A stretch of DNA of 64,000 nucleotides from Albimonas marina (GCF_029223255.1 NZ_JARHUC010000006.1:350751-414750); one strand, 5' to 3'; numbered from the stretch's first letter, positions 1-10,218 are shown. Numbers and translations: made by a program. The notes: generated by a model from the sequence alone, not told the origin.

Positions 1-48
1 GCGGCCCGGCCCTTGCGCCCCGTGGCGGGTGGACTTGGGCGGGCGGGC

Positions 49-306
49 TCAGCCTGCGGGCGGCGGATCCCTTCGGGGCGGCACGGGATCGTGCCCCTCG
101 CCCCCCCAGGGATGGCAGCGCGAGATCCGGCGCAGGGCGAGCCAGCCGCCCTTGAGCGGCCCGTGGGTCTCCAGCGCCTCGAGCGCGTATTCCGAACAGG
201 AGGGGGCGAAGCGGCAGTTGCGCCCCAGCCAGGGCGAGACGAACAGCCTGTAGGCATGAACCGGCAGCGCCAGCAGGCGGGCGAGCAGGCGCGAGACCAG
301 GCTCAC
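49..306 (-). CDS. yidD: Membrane protein insertion efficiency factor YidD
   Basis: 85-residue protein of the YidD (UPF0161) family, thought to assist YidC-mediated insertion of inner-membrane proteins at the cytoplasmic face. The family core is visible: HAYRLFVSPWLGRNCRFAPSCSEYALEA, split here as a hydrophobic start (residues 5-20), the conserved RFAPSCSEYA cysteine motif and the later GGWLALRRISRCHPW segment. I chose the GTG start because GTGA overlaps the rnpA stop codon (303-305), which implies translational coupling. It is the third gene of the rpmH-rnpA-yidD block. In relatives yidC comes next on this strand, which would lie off the left edge of the window. The C-terminal tail is proline-rich and variable. 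Confidence 0.93.
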   Translation of the reverse strand: MSLVSRLLARLLALPVHAYRLFVSPWLGRNCRFAPSCSEYALEALETHGPLKGGWLALRRISRCHPWGGEGHDPVPPRRDPPPAG

Positions 307-929
307 CGCCCGTCCCGCCGGCCCGAGGGCCCGCCGCGGCCCTTGCCCTTCGCCGCCCCCTTCCCCCTGCCGAAGCTCGGCGCGGGATCGACGGAGCCGG
401 GCTCGCGCTCGCCGCGCACGGCGGCCTTGTCCTCGCGCGCATGCAGGCGCGCGACGCCGGCGGCGAGGTCTTCCAGCAGTTCGGGGAAGGGGCGCTCGGC
501 GGTCGCGTCGCGGCGTCCGATCAGCACGTAGTCCCAGCCGGGGCGCGCCGCGCCCGGCAGCACCTGGGCCGCGGCCGCGCGCAGGCGGCGCTTGGCGCGG
601 TTGCGCTGCACCGCGCCCCCGACCTTTTTCGAGCAGGTGTAGCCCACCCGCACCGGCGCCTCGGCGGGCTCCTCGGCCCGGCGGCGGCGCGCCTGCAGGT
701 TCAGGCCGGGCAGGCCGAGCCGCTGGCCGCGGTTGGCGGCCAGCACGAAATCGCGGCGCTTGCGCAGGACGACCGGACGCACGACGCCGGCCGGCTCCGG
801 TGGCGGAGCGGCCGGCGACCCGGTCCCGGGCGTGCAAACGGCGTCGCCGCCGGCCGCCCCCACGGAGGCCGGCGCGGACGAGGCGGGCTCGTCGGCATCC
901 GGCGTGCGGGGCGGCTCGGCGGCGGACAT
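303..929 (-). CDS. rnpA: Ribonuclease P protein component, with N- and C-terminal extensions
   Basis: Protein subunit of RNase P, which trims the 5' leader from precursor tRNAs together with the catalytic RNA. The family core is clear: the KRRDFVLAANRGQRLG substrate-binding start, a GYTCSKKVGGAVQRNRAKRRLR segment carrying the RNR signature (split here as GYTCSKKVG and QRNRAKRRLR), and a WDYVLIGR strand. The 208-residue protein is much longer than the usual ~120: about 50 Ala/Pro-rich residues precede the core and ~45 Lys/Gly/Arg-rich residues follow it. I prefer the ATG at 929 because upstream GAAAGGCC resembles a ribosome site; an in-frame ATG at 983 would add 18 residues. It lies between rpmH and yidD, overlapping the latter by 4 nt. 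Confidence 0.9.
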   Translation of the reverse strand: MSAAEPPRTPDADEPASSAPASVGAAGGDAVCTPGTGSPAAPPPEPAGVVRPVVLRKRRDFVLAANRGQRLGLPGLNLQARRRRAEEPAEAPVRVGYTCSKKVGGAVQRNRAKRRLRAAAAQVLPGAARPGWDYVLIGRRDATAERPFPELLEDLAAGVARLHAREDKAAVRGEREPGSVDPAPSFGRGKGAAKGKGRGGPSGRRDGR

Positions 930-1003
930 CACCGTCTGGCCTTTCGGCTGCGCGGCGTCGATCGTCGTCGGCCCGCAGGTCATGACCCGCGGGACGGACG
1001 CGA

Positions 1004-1138
1004 TCAGGCGCTCAGCTTCTTGCGGCCCTGGCGACGGCGGCGGGCGATGATCTGCCGGCCGCTCTTGGTCGCCATGCGGGCGCGGAAGCCGTGGCGGCGC
1101 TTGCGGACGAGCCGGCTCGGCTGGTACGTGCGCTTCAT
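1004..1138 (-). CDS. rpmH: 50S ribosomal protein L34
   Basis: A complete 44-residue L34 that starts [18 protein letters not shown] and ends GRKKLSA, very basic, matching the family end to end. It is a structural component of the large ribosomal subunit. A good ribosome binding site (AAGGAGCG) lies 9-16 nt before the ATG. It is first in the rpmH-rnpA-yidD order conserved in bacteria, and rnpA follows after 74 nt if the preferred rnpA start is right. A sigma-70-like promoter is visible about 130-160 nt upstream. Confidence 0.98.
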   Translation of the reverse strand: MKRTYQPSRLVRKRRHGFRARMATKSGRQIIARRRRQGRKKLSA

Positions 1139-1450
1139 CTCGTGTCGCTCCTTGCTCGGGATCCCGGATCGCCCGCTGAACGCCCCCTGGCGCCCGCCGC
1201 GACCCCGGACCTCGCCCCGGCCGGCCGCGTCTTCGCGCGACGGAGGGGCCTCGGAAATTCCAGAGCCGGTCGGATAAGCGCCGTGCCCCTCGGTGTCAAT
1301 GGCGCAGACGGGGCGCAAGGGCCCGCGAGGCGCGATCGCCGCGCCATCAACCCGGCGTGAGCGGGCTCGCCCCCCGGCGCAGGGCCGGGCATATCGTATC
1401 CGGACCCGAAACCGAAGTCCGCGGCCGCCGCCGCGGGAGGGAGAGCCCCC
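1139..1450. other. Divergent intergenic region between rpmH and the VTT gene
   Basis: 312 nt between two divergent transcription units. It holds the candidate rpmH promoter (1271-1299) and, at its right end, a GGGAGGGAG ribosome site for the plus-strand gene. I see no clear plus-strand promoter and no additional gene. Confidence 0.5.
1271..1299 (-). promoter_or_regulatory. Candidate sigma-70 promoter for rpmH-rnpA-yidD
   Basis: On the minus strand a perfect TTGACA (1299-1294) is followed after exactly 17 nt by TATCCG (1276-1271). Transcription would start near 1264, giving a leader of about 125 nt before rpmH. The -35 box is consensus; the -10 matches only its first three bases. It fits the position expected for an rpmH promoter, but this is inference. 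Confidence 0.5.
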
Positions 1451-2371
1451 ATGGCGCGCGCACCGATTCCCCCCCGGGCGACGGACGGGCCGGACCCCGG
1501 CCGACCCGCCGCGGACAGGCCCGCAGAGGCGCGCGCGGAAGGGTCCGCGACCCTCCGGCCGCGTCCGGAGGCGACCTCGCCCGCAGCGGCCGGGCAGGGG
1601 ACCGGGGCGCCGGATCTCTCCCCCTCCGATGCGCCTCCCGCCCCCCGCCGCCCGGCCTGGCGGCGCTGGGCGCCGCTGGTCCTGCTGCTGGCCGGGGCGG
1701 CCCTCGGCTGGTGGCTGCTGGGCGACCGCCTGTCCTTCGAGACCCTGCGCGAGAACCGCGCCGCCCTCGTCGCCTGGCGCGATTCGGCGTGGGGGCAGGC
1801 GGCGGCGGCCTACGTGGCGGCCTACGTGCTGGTGGTGGCCTTCTCGCTGCCCGGGGGCGCGGCGATGACGCTGGCGGGCGGCTTCCTGTTCGGCGTGGTC
1901 CCCGCCACGGCCCTGACCGTGGTCGCCGCCACCGTCGGCGCCACGGCCATCTTCCTCGCCGCCCGCAGCTCGCTCGGCGCGGCGCTGGAGCGGCGGCTCG
2001 AGGGGCGGGGCGGCTTCCTCGCGCGCCTGCGCCGCGGGGTGGCGGAGAACGAGGTCTCGGTCCTGCTGACCCTGCGCCTGGTCCCGGCGGTGCCCTTCTT
2101 CATCGCCAACCTCGCCCCCGCCTTCCTGGGCGTGCGGACCCGGACCTACATCTGGACCACCTTCGTCGGCATCATCCCCGGCACGGCGGTCATCGCCTGG
2201 ACCGGCGCGGGCCTGGGCGCGGTCTTCGACGCGGGCGGGGAGCCGGACCTCGGGCTGATCTTCAGCCCGCAGATCCTGGGGCCGCTGCTGGCGCTGGCCG
2301 CCCTCGCGGCCCTGCCGGCGGTGCTGCGCGCGGTGCGCGGGCGCGGCTCGCGACTGGAGGGCGAGGGATGA
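1451..2371 (+). CDS. TVP38/TMEM64 (VTT-domain) membrane protein
   Basis: 306-residue inner-membrane protein of the DedA-like VTT/TVP38 family. A 70-residue Pro/Ala-rich cytoplasmic leader precedes the first membrane segment (about 74-90). The VTT core spans about 118-255 and has the family marks [17 protein letters not shown] (132-148) and [20 protein letters not shown] (209-228), with a further hydrophobic helix near 270-290. Relatives are implicated in lipid or small-molecule movement across membranes, but the substrate here is unknown. GGGAGGGAG precedes the ATG. Its stop overlaps the start of the next gene (ATGA), so it is translationally coupled to a MerA-like flavoprotein. That pairing, and fusions of the two domains, recur in bacteria and suggest a joint redox and membrane function. 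Confidence 0.88.
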   Translation: MARAPIPPRATDGPDPGRPAADRPAEARAEGSATLRPRPEATSPAAAGQGTGAPDLSPSDAPPAPRRPAWRRWAPLVLLLAGAALGWWLLGDRLSFETLRENRAALVAWRDSAWGQAAAAYVAAYVLVVAFSLPGGAAMTLAGGFLFGVVPATALTVVAATVGATAIFLAARSSLGAALERRLEGRGGFLARLRRGVAENEVSVLLTLRLVPAVPFFIANLAPAFLGVRTRTYIWTTFVGIIPGTAVIAWTGAGLGAVFDAGGEPDLGLIFSPQILGPLLALAALAALPAVLRAVRGRGSRLEGEG

Positions 2372-3738
2372 GCGGACAGGTCCTGACCCCCGACCTCTGC
2401 GTGATCGGCGCGGGCTCCGGCGGCCTCTCGGTCGCCGCGGGGGCCGCGCAGCTCGGCGCCTCGGTGGCGCTGGTCGAGGGGGGCGAGATGGGGGGCGACT
2501 GCCTCAACTACGGCTGCGTCCCCTCCAAGGCCCTGCTCTCCGCAGCCGCCCGCGGGCTGGGGTGGGAGGAGGCGCTCGCCCATGTCGCCCACGCCATCGC
2601 CGCCATCGCCCCCCACGATTCGCAGGAGCGGTTTGAGGGGCTGGGCGTGACCGTCCTGCGCGGCTGGGCCCGCTTCGCCGGCCCCGACGAGATCGCGGTC
2701 GGCGAGATCCGCATCCGCCCCCGCCGCACGGTGATCGCCACCGGCTCCTCCCCCGCCGTCCCGCCCGTGCCGGGGCTGGCGCAGGTCCCCCACCTGACGA
2801 ACGAGAGCCTGTTCGAGCCCCGCCCCCGCCCGGATCGCCTGCTGATCCTCGGCGGCGGCCCCATCGGGATGGAGATGGCCCTCGCCCACCGCCGCCTCGG
2901 CTGCGCGGTGACGGTGATCGAGGCCGGCCGGGCGCTGGGCCGCGACGACCCCGAGGCCGCCGCCGTGGTCCTCGACGCCCTGCGCGCCGAGGGCGTCGAG
3001 ATCCTCGAGCGAACCCCCGTCGCCCGGGCGGAGACGACCCCCGCGGGCGTCGCCCTGATCGACGAGGCCGGCGCCCGGCACGAGGGCGACGCCCTGCTGG
3101 TCGCGGCCGGCCGCCGCCCGAACCTCGACCGGCTGGACCTCGCCGCCGCGGGGATCGAGGCGGGGCCGGCGGGCGTGAGGGTCGACCGGGGGCTGCGCAG
3201 CGCCAACCGGCGCGTCTACGCCATCGGCGACGCCGCCGGCGGGCCGCAGTTCACCCATGTCGCGGGCTGGCACGGGGGGCTGATCGTGCGCTCGGCCCTC
3301 TTCCGCCTGCCCATCCGCACCGACCGCGCCCCGATCCCGCGGGTCACCTACACCGACCCCGAGCTCGCCCAAGTCGGCCTGACCGAGGCCGAGGCGCGCG
3401 AGGCCCATGGCGGCCGGCTGGAGGTGCTCCGCGAGGATTTCGCGAAGAACGACCGCGCGGTGACCGAGGGCGCGACGGACGGATTCCTGAAGCTGATGGC
3501 CGTGAAGGGCCGCCCCGTGGGCGTCACCCTGGTGGGGCCGGGCGCGGGGGACCTGATCCAGCCCTGGGTGCTGGCGATGTCGGCGGGGCTGAAGCTGACG
3601 GCGATCACCGGGATGATCGCCCCCTATCCGACCCGCGGCGAAATCTCCAAACGCGCCGCCGGCGCCTATTTCACCCCGCGTCTCTTCGGCAGCCCCTGGC
3701 CGAAGCGCATCGTGCGGTGGCTCGCGAAGCTCCCGTAG
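2368..3738 (+). CDS. FAD-dependent pyridine nucleotide-disulfide oxidoreductase (MerA/Lpd-like)
   Basis: 456-residue class I flavoprotein disulfide reductase. It has the FAD Rossmann motif GAGSGG (14-19), the redox-active [13 protein letters not shown] pair (Cys45, Cys50), the NAD(P)H motif [10 protein letters not shown] near 165-175, the second FAD motif YAIGDAAGG, and a C-terminal dimerisation domain. It lacks both the N-terminal heavy-metal-binding domain and the C-terminal cysteine pair of true mercuric reductases, and no mer genes are nearby, so mercury reduction is not supported. It starts inside the stop of the upstream VTT membrane gene (ATGA). Its TAG stop is part of a dispersed repeat (3735-3756). 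Substrate unknown; it may work with the VTT protein at the membrane. Confidence 0.88.
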   Translation: MSGQVLTPDLCVIGAGSGGLSVAAGAAQLGASVALVEGGEMGGDCLNYGCVPSKALLSAAARGLGWEEALAHVAHAIAAIAPHDSQERFEGLGVTVLRGWARFAGPDEIAVGEIRIRPRRTVIATGSSPAVPPVPGLAQVPHLTNESLFEPRPRPDRLLILGGGPIGMEMALAHRRLGCAVTVIEAGRALGRDDPEAAAVVLDALRAEGVEILERTPVARAETTPAGVALIDEAGARHEGDALLVAAGRRPNLDRLDLAAAGIEAGPAGVRVDRGLRSANRRVYAIGDAAGGPQFTHVAGWHGGLIVRSALFRLPIRTDRAPIPRVTYTDPELAQVGLTEAEAREAHGGRLEVLREDFAKNDRAVTEGATDGFLKLMAVKGRPVGVTLVGPGAGDLIQPWVLAMSAGLKLTAITGMIAPYPTRGEISKRAAGAYFTPRLFGSPWPKRIVRWLAKLP

Positions 3739-3802
3739 GGCGCATTTCAATGCGCCGCCGCGGGACGGCCACGATGGACCGGCGCATGGAACCGCGCCCT
3801 AC
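3735..3802. repeat. Palindromic intergenic repeat (GTAGGGCGC family), two-arm copy
   Basis: A 22-nt unit at 3735-3756 starts GTAGGGCGCATTTCAATG and ends CGCC. An inverted unit at 3781-3802 matches it at 19 of 22 positions, with 24 nt between. A further inverted GTAGGGCGC lies at 3854-3846. The first unit supplies the TAG stop of the plus-strand flavoprotein and the last supplies the TAG stop of aglK on the minus strand, so the element fills the gap between two convergent genes exactly. A third full-length unit lies at 12294-12315. This looks like a REP- or MITE-type dispersed repeat, and the stem could also act as a bidirectional terminator. Confidence 0.75.
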
Positions 3803-3850
3803 GTCCGCGTTCCCTGACCCGACGCCTGCTGCGCGAGACCCCGCGGCGCC

Positions 3851-4921
3851 CTACGACGCCCGCACCGCCTTGCCCGCGTCGTCGAAGAGGCGCAGGGCGG
3901 CAGGGTCGGCGACGAGGCGCATTTGCTCGCCCTTCTTCGCGGGGATCGCGCCGGGCAGGCGGGCGACCAGGGGCTCCGCCTCCCCGCCCAGGTCGAAATA
4001 GACGAGCTGGCTCTCGCCCAGCTTCTCGACCAGCGTGGCGCGCCCCTCGAAGAACGGCGTCTCGCCGTCCTCCGCCAGCCGCAGATCCTCGGGCCGCACG
4101 CCCAGCGACAGGCCCCGCGCGCCGGAGGGGGGCGTGAGCGGCGCGGGCGCGAAGCCCTGCGCCTGCACGCCCGCGTCCGTCGGCTCCGCCGCCAGCAGGT
4201 TCATCGAGGGCGAGCCGATGAAGCGGGCGACGAAGGTGTTGGCGGGGTGGTGATAGAGCTCCATCGGCGCGCCCACCTGCTCCACCCGCCCGTCGCGCAG
4301 CACCACGATGCGGTCGGCGAGCGTCATCGCCTCCACCTGGTCATGGGTCACGTAGATCATCGTCGTCTCGGCCATCCGCTCATGCAGGCCCGCGATCTCG
4401 ATCCGGGTCTGCACCCGCAGCGCGGCGTCTAGGTTCGAGAGCGGCTCGTCGAAGAGGAACACCCGCGGGTCCCGCACGATCGCCCGCCCGATCGCCACCC
4501 GCTGCCGCTGGCCGCCCGAGAGCTGGCGGGGCAGGCGGTCGAGCAGCGGCTCGAGCTGGAGCATCCGCGCCGCCTCGCGCACCCGCTCCTCGACCGCGCC
4601 CTTGCCGGCCTTCGCCAGGCGCAGGCCGAAGGCCATGTTCTCGAAGACGGTCATGTGGGGGTAGAGGGCGTAGGACTGGAAGACCATCGCGATCCCCCGC
4701 TCGGCCGGGGTCAGCTCGTTCACCCGCTCGCCGTCGAAGGCGAGCTCCCCTTCCGAGATCTCCTCCAGCCCCGCGATGCAGCGCAGCAGCGTGGACTTCC
4801 CGCAGCCCGAGGGGCCGACGAAGACCACGAACTCCCCCGCCTCGATGGCGAGGTCGATGTCGCTCAGCGCCTGCACGCGCCCATAGCGCTTGCCGAGTTT
4901 CTCCAGCGTCAGGCGAGCCAT
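3851..4921 (-). CDS. aglK: Alpha-glucoside ABC transporter ATP-binding protein AglK
   Basis: 356-residue MalK/UgpC-family ATPase that powers sugar import from the cytoplasmic side. It has Walker [10 protein letters not shown] (36-44), the Q-loop glutamine at 82, the ABC signature LSGGQ (134-138), Walker B FLFDEP (155-160) and a C-terminal TOBE/regulatory region (about 240-356). It is the last gene of aglE-F-G-A-K, 16 nt after aglA, with AAAGGACG before the ATG. The gene order matches the Sinorhizobium agl operon for trehalose, maltose and sucrose-type alpha-glucosides. That order, not the ATPase itself, assigns the substrate. Confidence 0.93.
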   Translation of the reverse strand: MARLTLEKLGKRYGRVQALSDIDLAIEAGEFVVFVGPSGCGKSTLLRCIAGLEEISEGELAFDGERVNELTPAERGIAMVFQSYALYPHMTVFENMAFGLRLAKAGKGAVEERVREAARMLQLEPLLDRLPRQLSGGQRQRVAIGRAIVRDPRVFLFDEPLSNLDAALRVQTRIEIAGLHERMAETTMIYVTHDQVEAMTLADRIVVLRDGRVEQVGAPMELYHHPANTFVARFIGSPSMNLLAAEPTDAGVQAQGFAPAPLTPPSGARGLSLGVRPEDLRLAEDGETPFFEGRATLVEKLGESQLVYFDLGGEAEPLVARLPGAIPAKKGEQMRLVADPAALRLFDDAGKAVRAS

Positions 4922-4937
4922 GGAAATCGTCCTTTCG

Positions 4938-6577
4938 TCATGCGGCGGCGGCTTCGGGCGCCTCGGCCCCGAAATAGGCGTCCCACGGGCCCAGCCGCAG
5001 GGAGCCGTCGATCAGCCGGCCGGCGAAGCCGTGCCCGTTCAGCCCGTGCGCCGCCCAGGGCGCGCGCAGGGCGCGGGTCTCGTTCGACAGGTTGAAGGCG
5101 CACAGGATCCGCGAATTGGCCTCGGACCGGGTGAAGGCGACCACGGGATCGGGCGCCTCCTCCAGCTCCAGCCGTCCGCGGGAGAGGGCGGGATGCGCGC
5201 GCCGGAAGGCCAGCAGGCGGCGATAGGCGTGCAGGATCGAGGCCGGGTCCCCCTCCTGCAGATCCACGGCGCGGGCCACGTGCTCGGGCGCCAGCGGCAG
5301 CCAGGGCTTGCCGTCGGAGAAGCCGGCGTTGGGCTCCGCGTGCTCCCAGGGCATCGGCGTTCGGCAGCCGTCGCGGCCCTTGAACTGGGGCCACAGGCGC
5401 AGGCCGTAGGGGTCGCGGATGTCCTCGTAGGCCAGATGCGCCTCGCCCAGCCCCAGCTCCTCGCCCTGGTAGAGGCAGACGGAGCCGCGCAAGGACAGCA
5501 GCAGGGCCGCCATCAGGCGGACCTGCTCCGGCTCGTCCAGCTTCCAGCGCGAGGGGTGGCGCACCGTGTCGTGGTTCGAGAACGCCCAGCAGGGCCAGGA
5601 GCCGCCGCCCGCGCCCGCGGCCGCCTGCACCCCCGCGATCACTTCCTTGACCCGGGCCGCGTCGGGCACGTCGGGGGCGAGGAAGTCGAAATCGTAGCAC
5701 ATGTGCAGCTTGTCGGAGCCGGCGGTGTAGTCGGCCATCACCTGCTTGCCGCGCTGGCTCTCGCCGACCTCGCCCAGCGTCGCGCGCCCGCCGAACTCGT
5801 CCAGCAGCGCGCGCAGGCGTTTCAGGAACTCGAGGTTCTCCGGCTGGGTCTTGTCGTGCAGGTGGTCCTGCCAGTTGTAGGGGTTCTCTGACGGCGCGGT
5901 GTTGGCGTTGCGCAGCTTCGGATCCAGCACCGGGTTGTCGGTCAGCTCCGGGTCGTGGAAGTAGAAGTTCACCGTGTCGAGGCGGAAGCCGTCCACCCCC
6001 CGCTCCAGCCAGCTTCGGGCGACGCCCAGCGCCGCGTCCTGCACCTCCGAATTGTGAAAATTCAGGTCCGGCTGGGCTGCGAGGAAGTTGTGCATGTAAT
6101 ACTGCTGGCGGGTGGTGTCCCACTCCCACGCCGGCCCCCCGAAGATCGAGAGCCAGTTGTTCGGCGCGGTCCCGTCGGGCTTCGCGTCCGCCCACACGTA
6201 CCAGTCCGCCCGCGGCCCCTCGCGGCCCGAGCGGCTCTCGACGAACCAGGGGTGCTGGTCGGAGGTGTGCGACAGCACCAGGTCGATGACGACCTTCAGG
6301 CCCAGCGCGTGCGCCTCCTCGACCAGCGCGTCGAAGTCGGCGTCGGTCCCGAACATCGGGTCGACCTCGGTGAAGCCCGAGACGTCGTAGCCGAAGTCCT
6401 TCATGGGCGAGCGGTAGAAGGGCGTCAGCCAGATCGCGTCGGCCCCCAGCTCCGCCACATGGGGCAGGCGGGCGCGCACGCCGGCGAGGTCGCCGATCCC
6501 GTTGCCGTCGGCGTCCTGGAAGGAGCGGACGTAGATCTCGTAGATCACCGCGCCGCGCCACCAATCCTCCCGGCCGC

Positions 6578-6581
<4 letters not shown>
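4938..6581 (-). CDS. aglA: Alpha-glucosidase AglA (GH13)
   Basis: 547-residue glycoside hydrolase family 13 enzyme that cleaves alpha-glucosides taken up by the linked transporter. The (beta/alpha)8 barrel starts [17 protein letters not shown]. Conserved regions are [14 protein letters not shown] (100-113), [10 protein letters not shown] with nucleophile Asp202, TLGEVGES with acid/base Glu271, and FSNHDTVR with Asp338. A C-terminal beta domain follows. There is no signal peptide, so it is cytoplasmic. Its ATG overlaps the aglG stop (ATGA). The family also includes trehalose synthase-like and oligo-1,6-glucosidase enzymes; operon context favours AglA. Confidence 0.93.
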
Positions 6582-7470
<889 letters not shown>

Positions 7471-7474
<4 letters not shown>

Positions 7475-8478
7475 CTCCCGCTCCCCTCCAGGTCCAGGCG
7501 CGCGGCCTTGATGTAGCCGATGGTGATCAGCGCGATGGTCAGGAACAGCATGGTCGAGGCGGCCGAGCCGTAGGCGAACTTGTCGAACTGGAACAGGTTC
7601 TGGTAGGCGAGCACCGACATCGTCGTGGTGTCGTCGTTGTTCGGCGTCAGCACGTAGACGATGTCGAAGACGCGCAGCGCATCCAGCCCCCGGAAGATCG
7701 TCGCCACGATCAGCGCCGGCGCCACCAGCGGCAGGGTCACCTTCCAGAACACCTTGATCGGGTTCACGCCGTCGATCTTCGCGGCCTCGTAGATGTCGCG
7801 CGGGATCATCTGCAGGCCCGCGAGGATCAGCAGCGCCATGAACGGCGTGGTCTTCCAGATGTCGACCAGCATCACCGCGATCATCGCCGTGTCGCCCGAG
7901 GCGATCCAGGCGACGGGCCGGTCGATCAGGCCCAGGGTCATGCCGATGTCGTTGATCACCCCGAACTGGTCGTTGAGCATCCAGGCCCACATCCGGGCCG
8001 AGACGATGGTGGGGATCGCCCAGGGGATCAGCACCGCCGCCCGCACCCAGCCGCGGCCCCGGAACTCCTGGTTCAGGACCAGCGCGATGGCCATGCCCAG
8101 CACCGTCTCGACGCTGACGGTGACGAGCGCGAAGCGGACCGTGTTCCACACCGCGTTCCACCAGTCGGCCGAGGCGAGCAGGCCGAAATACTCGCCGTCC
8201 CCGTCGCCGTAGTCGAACCACTCGAGGTAGTTGTTCAGCCCGTACCACTGCGCGCCGCCCAGGTCGTCGAGCGAGGCGTCGGTCAGGCTGAACCAGATGG
8301 TGCGCATCAGCGGCCAGCCGGCCACGAAGGCCAGCACCGCCAGCATCGGCAGCAGGAACAGCGCCGCCGAGCGCAGCCGCTGCGCCCGCAGGCGCGAGCG
8401 GCCGGGCGTGGTCCGGGGGGCGGGCGCGCCGCCCGCCCGGCCCGCCCGTCCCGTCGGATCGGCCGTGCGATCGCTCAC
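7471..8478 (-). CDS. aglF: Alpha-glucoside ABC transporter permease AglF
   Basis: 335-residue MalF-type permease without the extra periplasmic domain of enteric MalF. A first membrane helix lies near residues 37-55, a periplasmic loop follows (about 60-110), then the six-helix core. The EAA loop reads IYEAAKIDGVNPIKVFWKV. The start is GTG (cac at 8476-8478), ten nt after the aglE stop. An ATG start is not available at a plausible position. It forms the pore with AglG and takes its ATPase, AglK, from the end of the operon. Confidence 0.93.
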
Positions 8479-8488
8479 GAAGCGCGCC

Positions 8489-9748
8489 TTACCAGCCGGA
8501 GCCCTTGATCCGCTCCAGCTTCGCCGCCAGGCGCTTCAGGCTCGCCTTCGCCGGGCGCTCGCCCGACAGGGTGGCGTGGACCGCGTCCCAGAACTCGTTC
8601 GAGACCTCGTTGTAGGCGCCCTGCGTGGGGGCCGAGGGCCGCGGCACGGTGTTGAGGAAGATCTCCTTCCACTGCGGGATCGAGGGCTGGGCCTGCGCGA
8701 TCTCCGGGTCGTCGTAGAGCGCCTCGATGGTCGGCAGGCGGGTCAGCTCGACGGCGCGGGTCTTCTGCGCCTCCTCCCCGGTGAGGAACATCACCAGCTC
8801 GATCGCCGCCTCCTGGTTCTCGGAGTACTTGGAGACCGCGAGGTTCCAGCCCCCCAGCGTGGCGGCCGAGCCCGCGCCGCCCGAGGGCAGGGGGGCGATG
8901 GCGAACTTGTCCTTCACCGCCGAATCCTCGCCCTGGCCCAGCGCCCAGGCGTAGGGCCAGTTGCGCATGAAGGCGGCGTTGCCGGTCTGCCAGACGCCGC
9001 GGCTCTCCTCCTCCTTGTAGGCGAGCACGCCCTCGGGAGAGATCGTGCCGATCCAGCCGGCGGCGGTGTCGATGGCCTTCGCGGCCTCGGGGTTGTCGAT
9101 CGAGATGGTGCCGTCCGGCTCCACGATCTGGCCGCCGCCGTAGGACATCACCCACTCCAGCGCGTCGCAGGTCAGGCCCTCGTAGGCGGCGCCCTGGAAG
9201 ACGAAGCCGTGGAAGTCCGAGGCGCCCTCGCCTCGCTCGCCGTCCTGGATGGTCTTGGCCTGCTCGGCCATCTCGTCCCAGGTCTTCGGCGGCTCGAACC
9301 CGTACTTCTCCATCAGGTCGGTGCGGTAGTAGAGCGCCGGGGCGTCCGAGAACATCGGCATGGCCACCAGCTTGCCGTCGACCGTCTGGCTCTGGATGAT
9401 CGAGTCGAAATGCTTCTCGACCTCGCCCTGCGCGGCCTCCGACAGGTCCACGAAATGGCTCGCGAGCTGGGGCGCCCAGACCACGTCGGTGCGGTAGACG
9501 TCGATGTCCGCGTTGCCGGCCGACAGCCACAGGCGGTACTGCGCGAACTGGTCGGTGGTCGAGGAGGGCATCTCCACGATCTCGACCGTGTGGCCGGTCA
9601 TCTCCTCGAACTTGTCGAGGTTCATGCGCAGCACCTCGTTGTCGCGGCCCACGGGACCGGACACGACGGCGAGGTTCGCGGCCAGCGCGGGGCTGGCGAA
9701 GATGGCGATCGCGGACGCGAGCGCGGCGAGGCGGGTGGGGCGGCTCAT
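8489..9748 (-). CDS. aglE: Alpha-glucoside ABC transporter periplasmic binding protein AglE
   Basis: 419-residue family 1 extracellular solute-binding protein. The N-terminus MSRPTRLAALASAIAIFASPALA is a standard Sec signal peptide cut after ALA, delivering it to the periplasm. The mature part has features of the family such as GKLVAMPMFSDAPALYYRTDL and NPEAAKAIDTAAGWI. I placed the start at 9748 because it gives the signal peptide and has a perfect AGGAGG seven nt upstream after a spacer; upstream in-frame codons give no leader. It heads the operon and should set its substrate range. Confidence 0.94.
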   Translation of the reverse strand: MSRPTRLAALASAIAIFASPALAANLAVVSGPVGRDNEVLRMNLDKFEEMTGHTVEIVEMPSSTTDQFAQYRLWLSAGNADIDVYRTDVVWAPQLASHFVDLSEAAQGEVEKHFDSIIQSQTVDGKLVAMPMFSDAPALYYRTDLMEKYGFEPPKTWDEMAEQAKTIQDGERGEGASDFHGFVFQGAAYEGLTCDALEWVMSYGGGQIVEPDGTISIDNPEAAKAIDTAAGWIGTISPEGVLAYKEEESRGVWQTGNAAFMRNWPYAWALGQGEDSAVKDKFAIAPLPSGGAGSAATLGGWNLAVSKYSENQEAAIELVMFLTGEEAQKTRAVELTRLPTIEALYDDPEIAQAQPSIPQWKEIFLNTVPRPSAPTQGAYNEVSNEFWDAVHATLSGERPAKASLKRLAAKLERIKGSGW

Positions 9749-9873
9749 GCGGCGGTTCCTCCTGACGAAGGGGCGTCCGGCGGGGGCCAGCGCTCCTCTC
9801 CTGATCCCGAGGCACGACAGTCGGGGGACGGGTCGGATCGGGCTCCCGGCCCGCTCCCTGACCGCCGCGCATG

Positions 9874-9930
9874 TGCAATGCGCTTCAACATGCAACCCTC
9901 GCGGGGGATGTCAAACCGCCCGTTGCAATG
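9874..9930 (-). promoter_or_regulatory. Candidate agl promoter/operator
   Basis: Upstream of aglE on the minus strand is a perfect TTGACA (9914-9909). The -10 is not convincing at 17 or 18 nt spacing (ATGTTG or TGTTGA). The same stretch has two copies of TGCAATG (9874-9880 and 9924-9930, read on plus) exactly 50 nt apart. It also has a loose inverted repeat, TGCAATG...CATGCA (9874-9894), around a GCGCTTCAA core of the kind bound by LacI-family regulators. An activator- or repressor-controlled promoter is plausible. No regulator gene is adjacent. Confidence 0.35.
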
Positions 9931-10064
9931 GCATCCCGGCATCCGGCGCCCGGAAAGCGGGCAGGAACCGGCGATAGGCAGAGGATTTCCGGCCGTCGGG
10001 CACGGCGTCGGCGCCGTCCACCCTGCGGATCGTTTTCCACCAGGCGGCGCCTTGGGCGAGGCCC

Positions 10065-10103
10065 AAAAGAAAAACGCCGGCCGGGCGCTGGGCCCGTCCG
10101 GCG
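10065..10103 (-). terminator. Rho-independent terminator (minus strand)
   Basis: GC-rich 12-bp stem with a 5-nt loop (GCTGG on plus) followed on the minus strand by TTTTTCTTTT. It lies upstream of the agl promoter and ends no recognised protein gene, which is why a small RNA is proposed. Confidence 0.7.
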
Positions 10104-10212
10104 ATCGACGGATCGGCCCGGACTCAAGGCTGCGGTCGGGAGGGAGGTCCCGGGATCGCGGAGTCCGGACGTCGCGGCCGCACAGGGAGGAGCGGGCGCT
10201 GACGATCCGTTG
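10065..10212 (-). ncRNA. Candidate small regulatory RNA
   Basis: A stretch of about 147 nt is bounded by a sigma-70-like promoter and a strong Rho-independent terminator on the same strand, with no credible ORF between. The terminator stem is 12 bp (10103-10092 with 10086-10075, one mismatch), followed by a U tract (TTTTTCTTTT). The RNA would carry two pyrimidine stretches, GCUCCUCCCUG (10193-10183) and ACCUCCCUCCC (10148-10138 region), complementary to Shine-Dalgarno sequences. Such motifs are typical of alphaproteobacterial trans-acting sRNAs, including the CcsR type of Rhodobacter. The function and exact ends are inferred. It could alternatively be an insulator terminator that protects the agl operon from read-through. 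Confidence 0.38.
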
Positions 10213-10218
10213 GTAACC

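Noticed and set aside
2368..3738. Calling the flavoprotein a mercuric reductase
   Set aside because: It lacks the HMA domain and the C-terminal cysteine pair and has no mer neighbours; only the general disulfide-reductase fold is supported.
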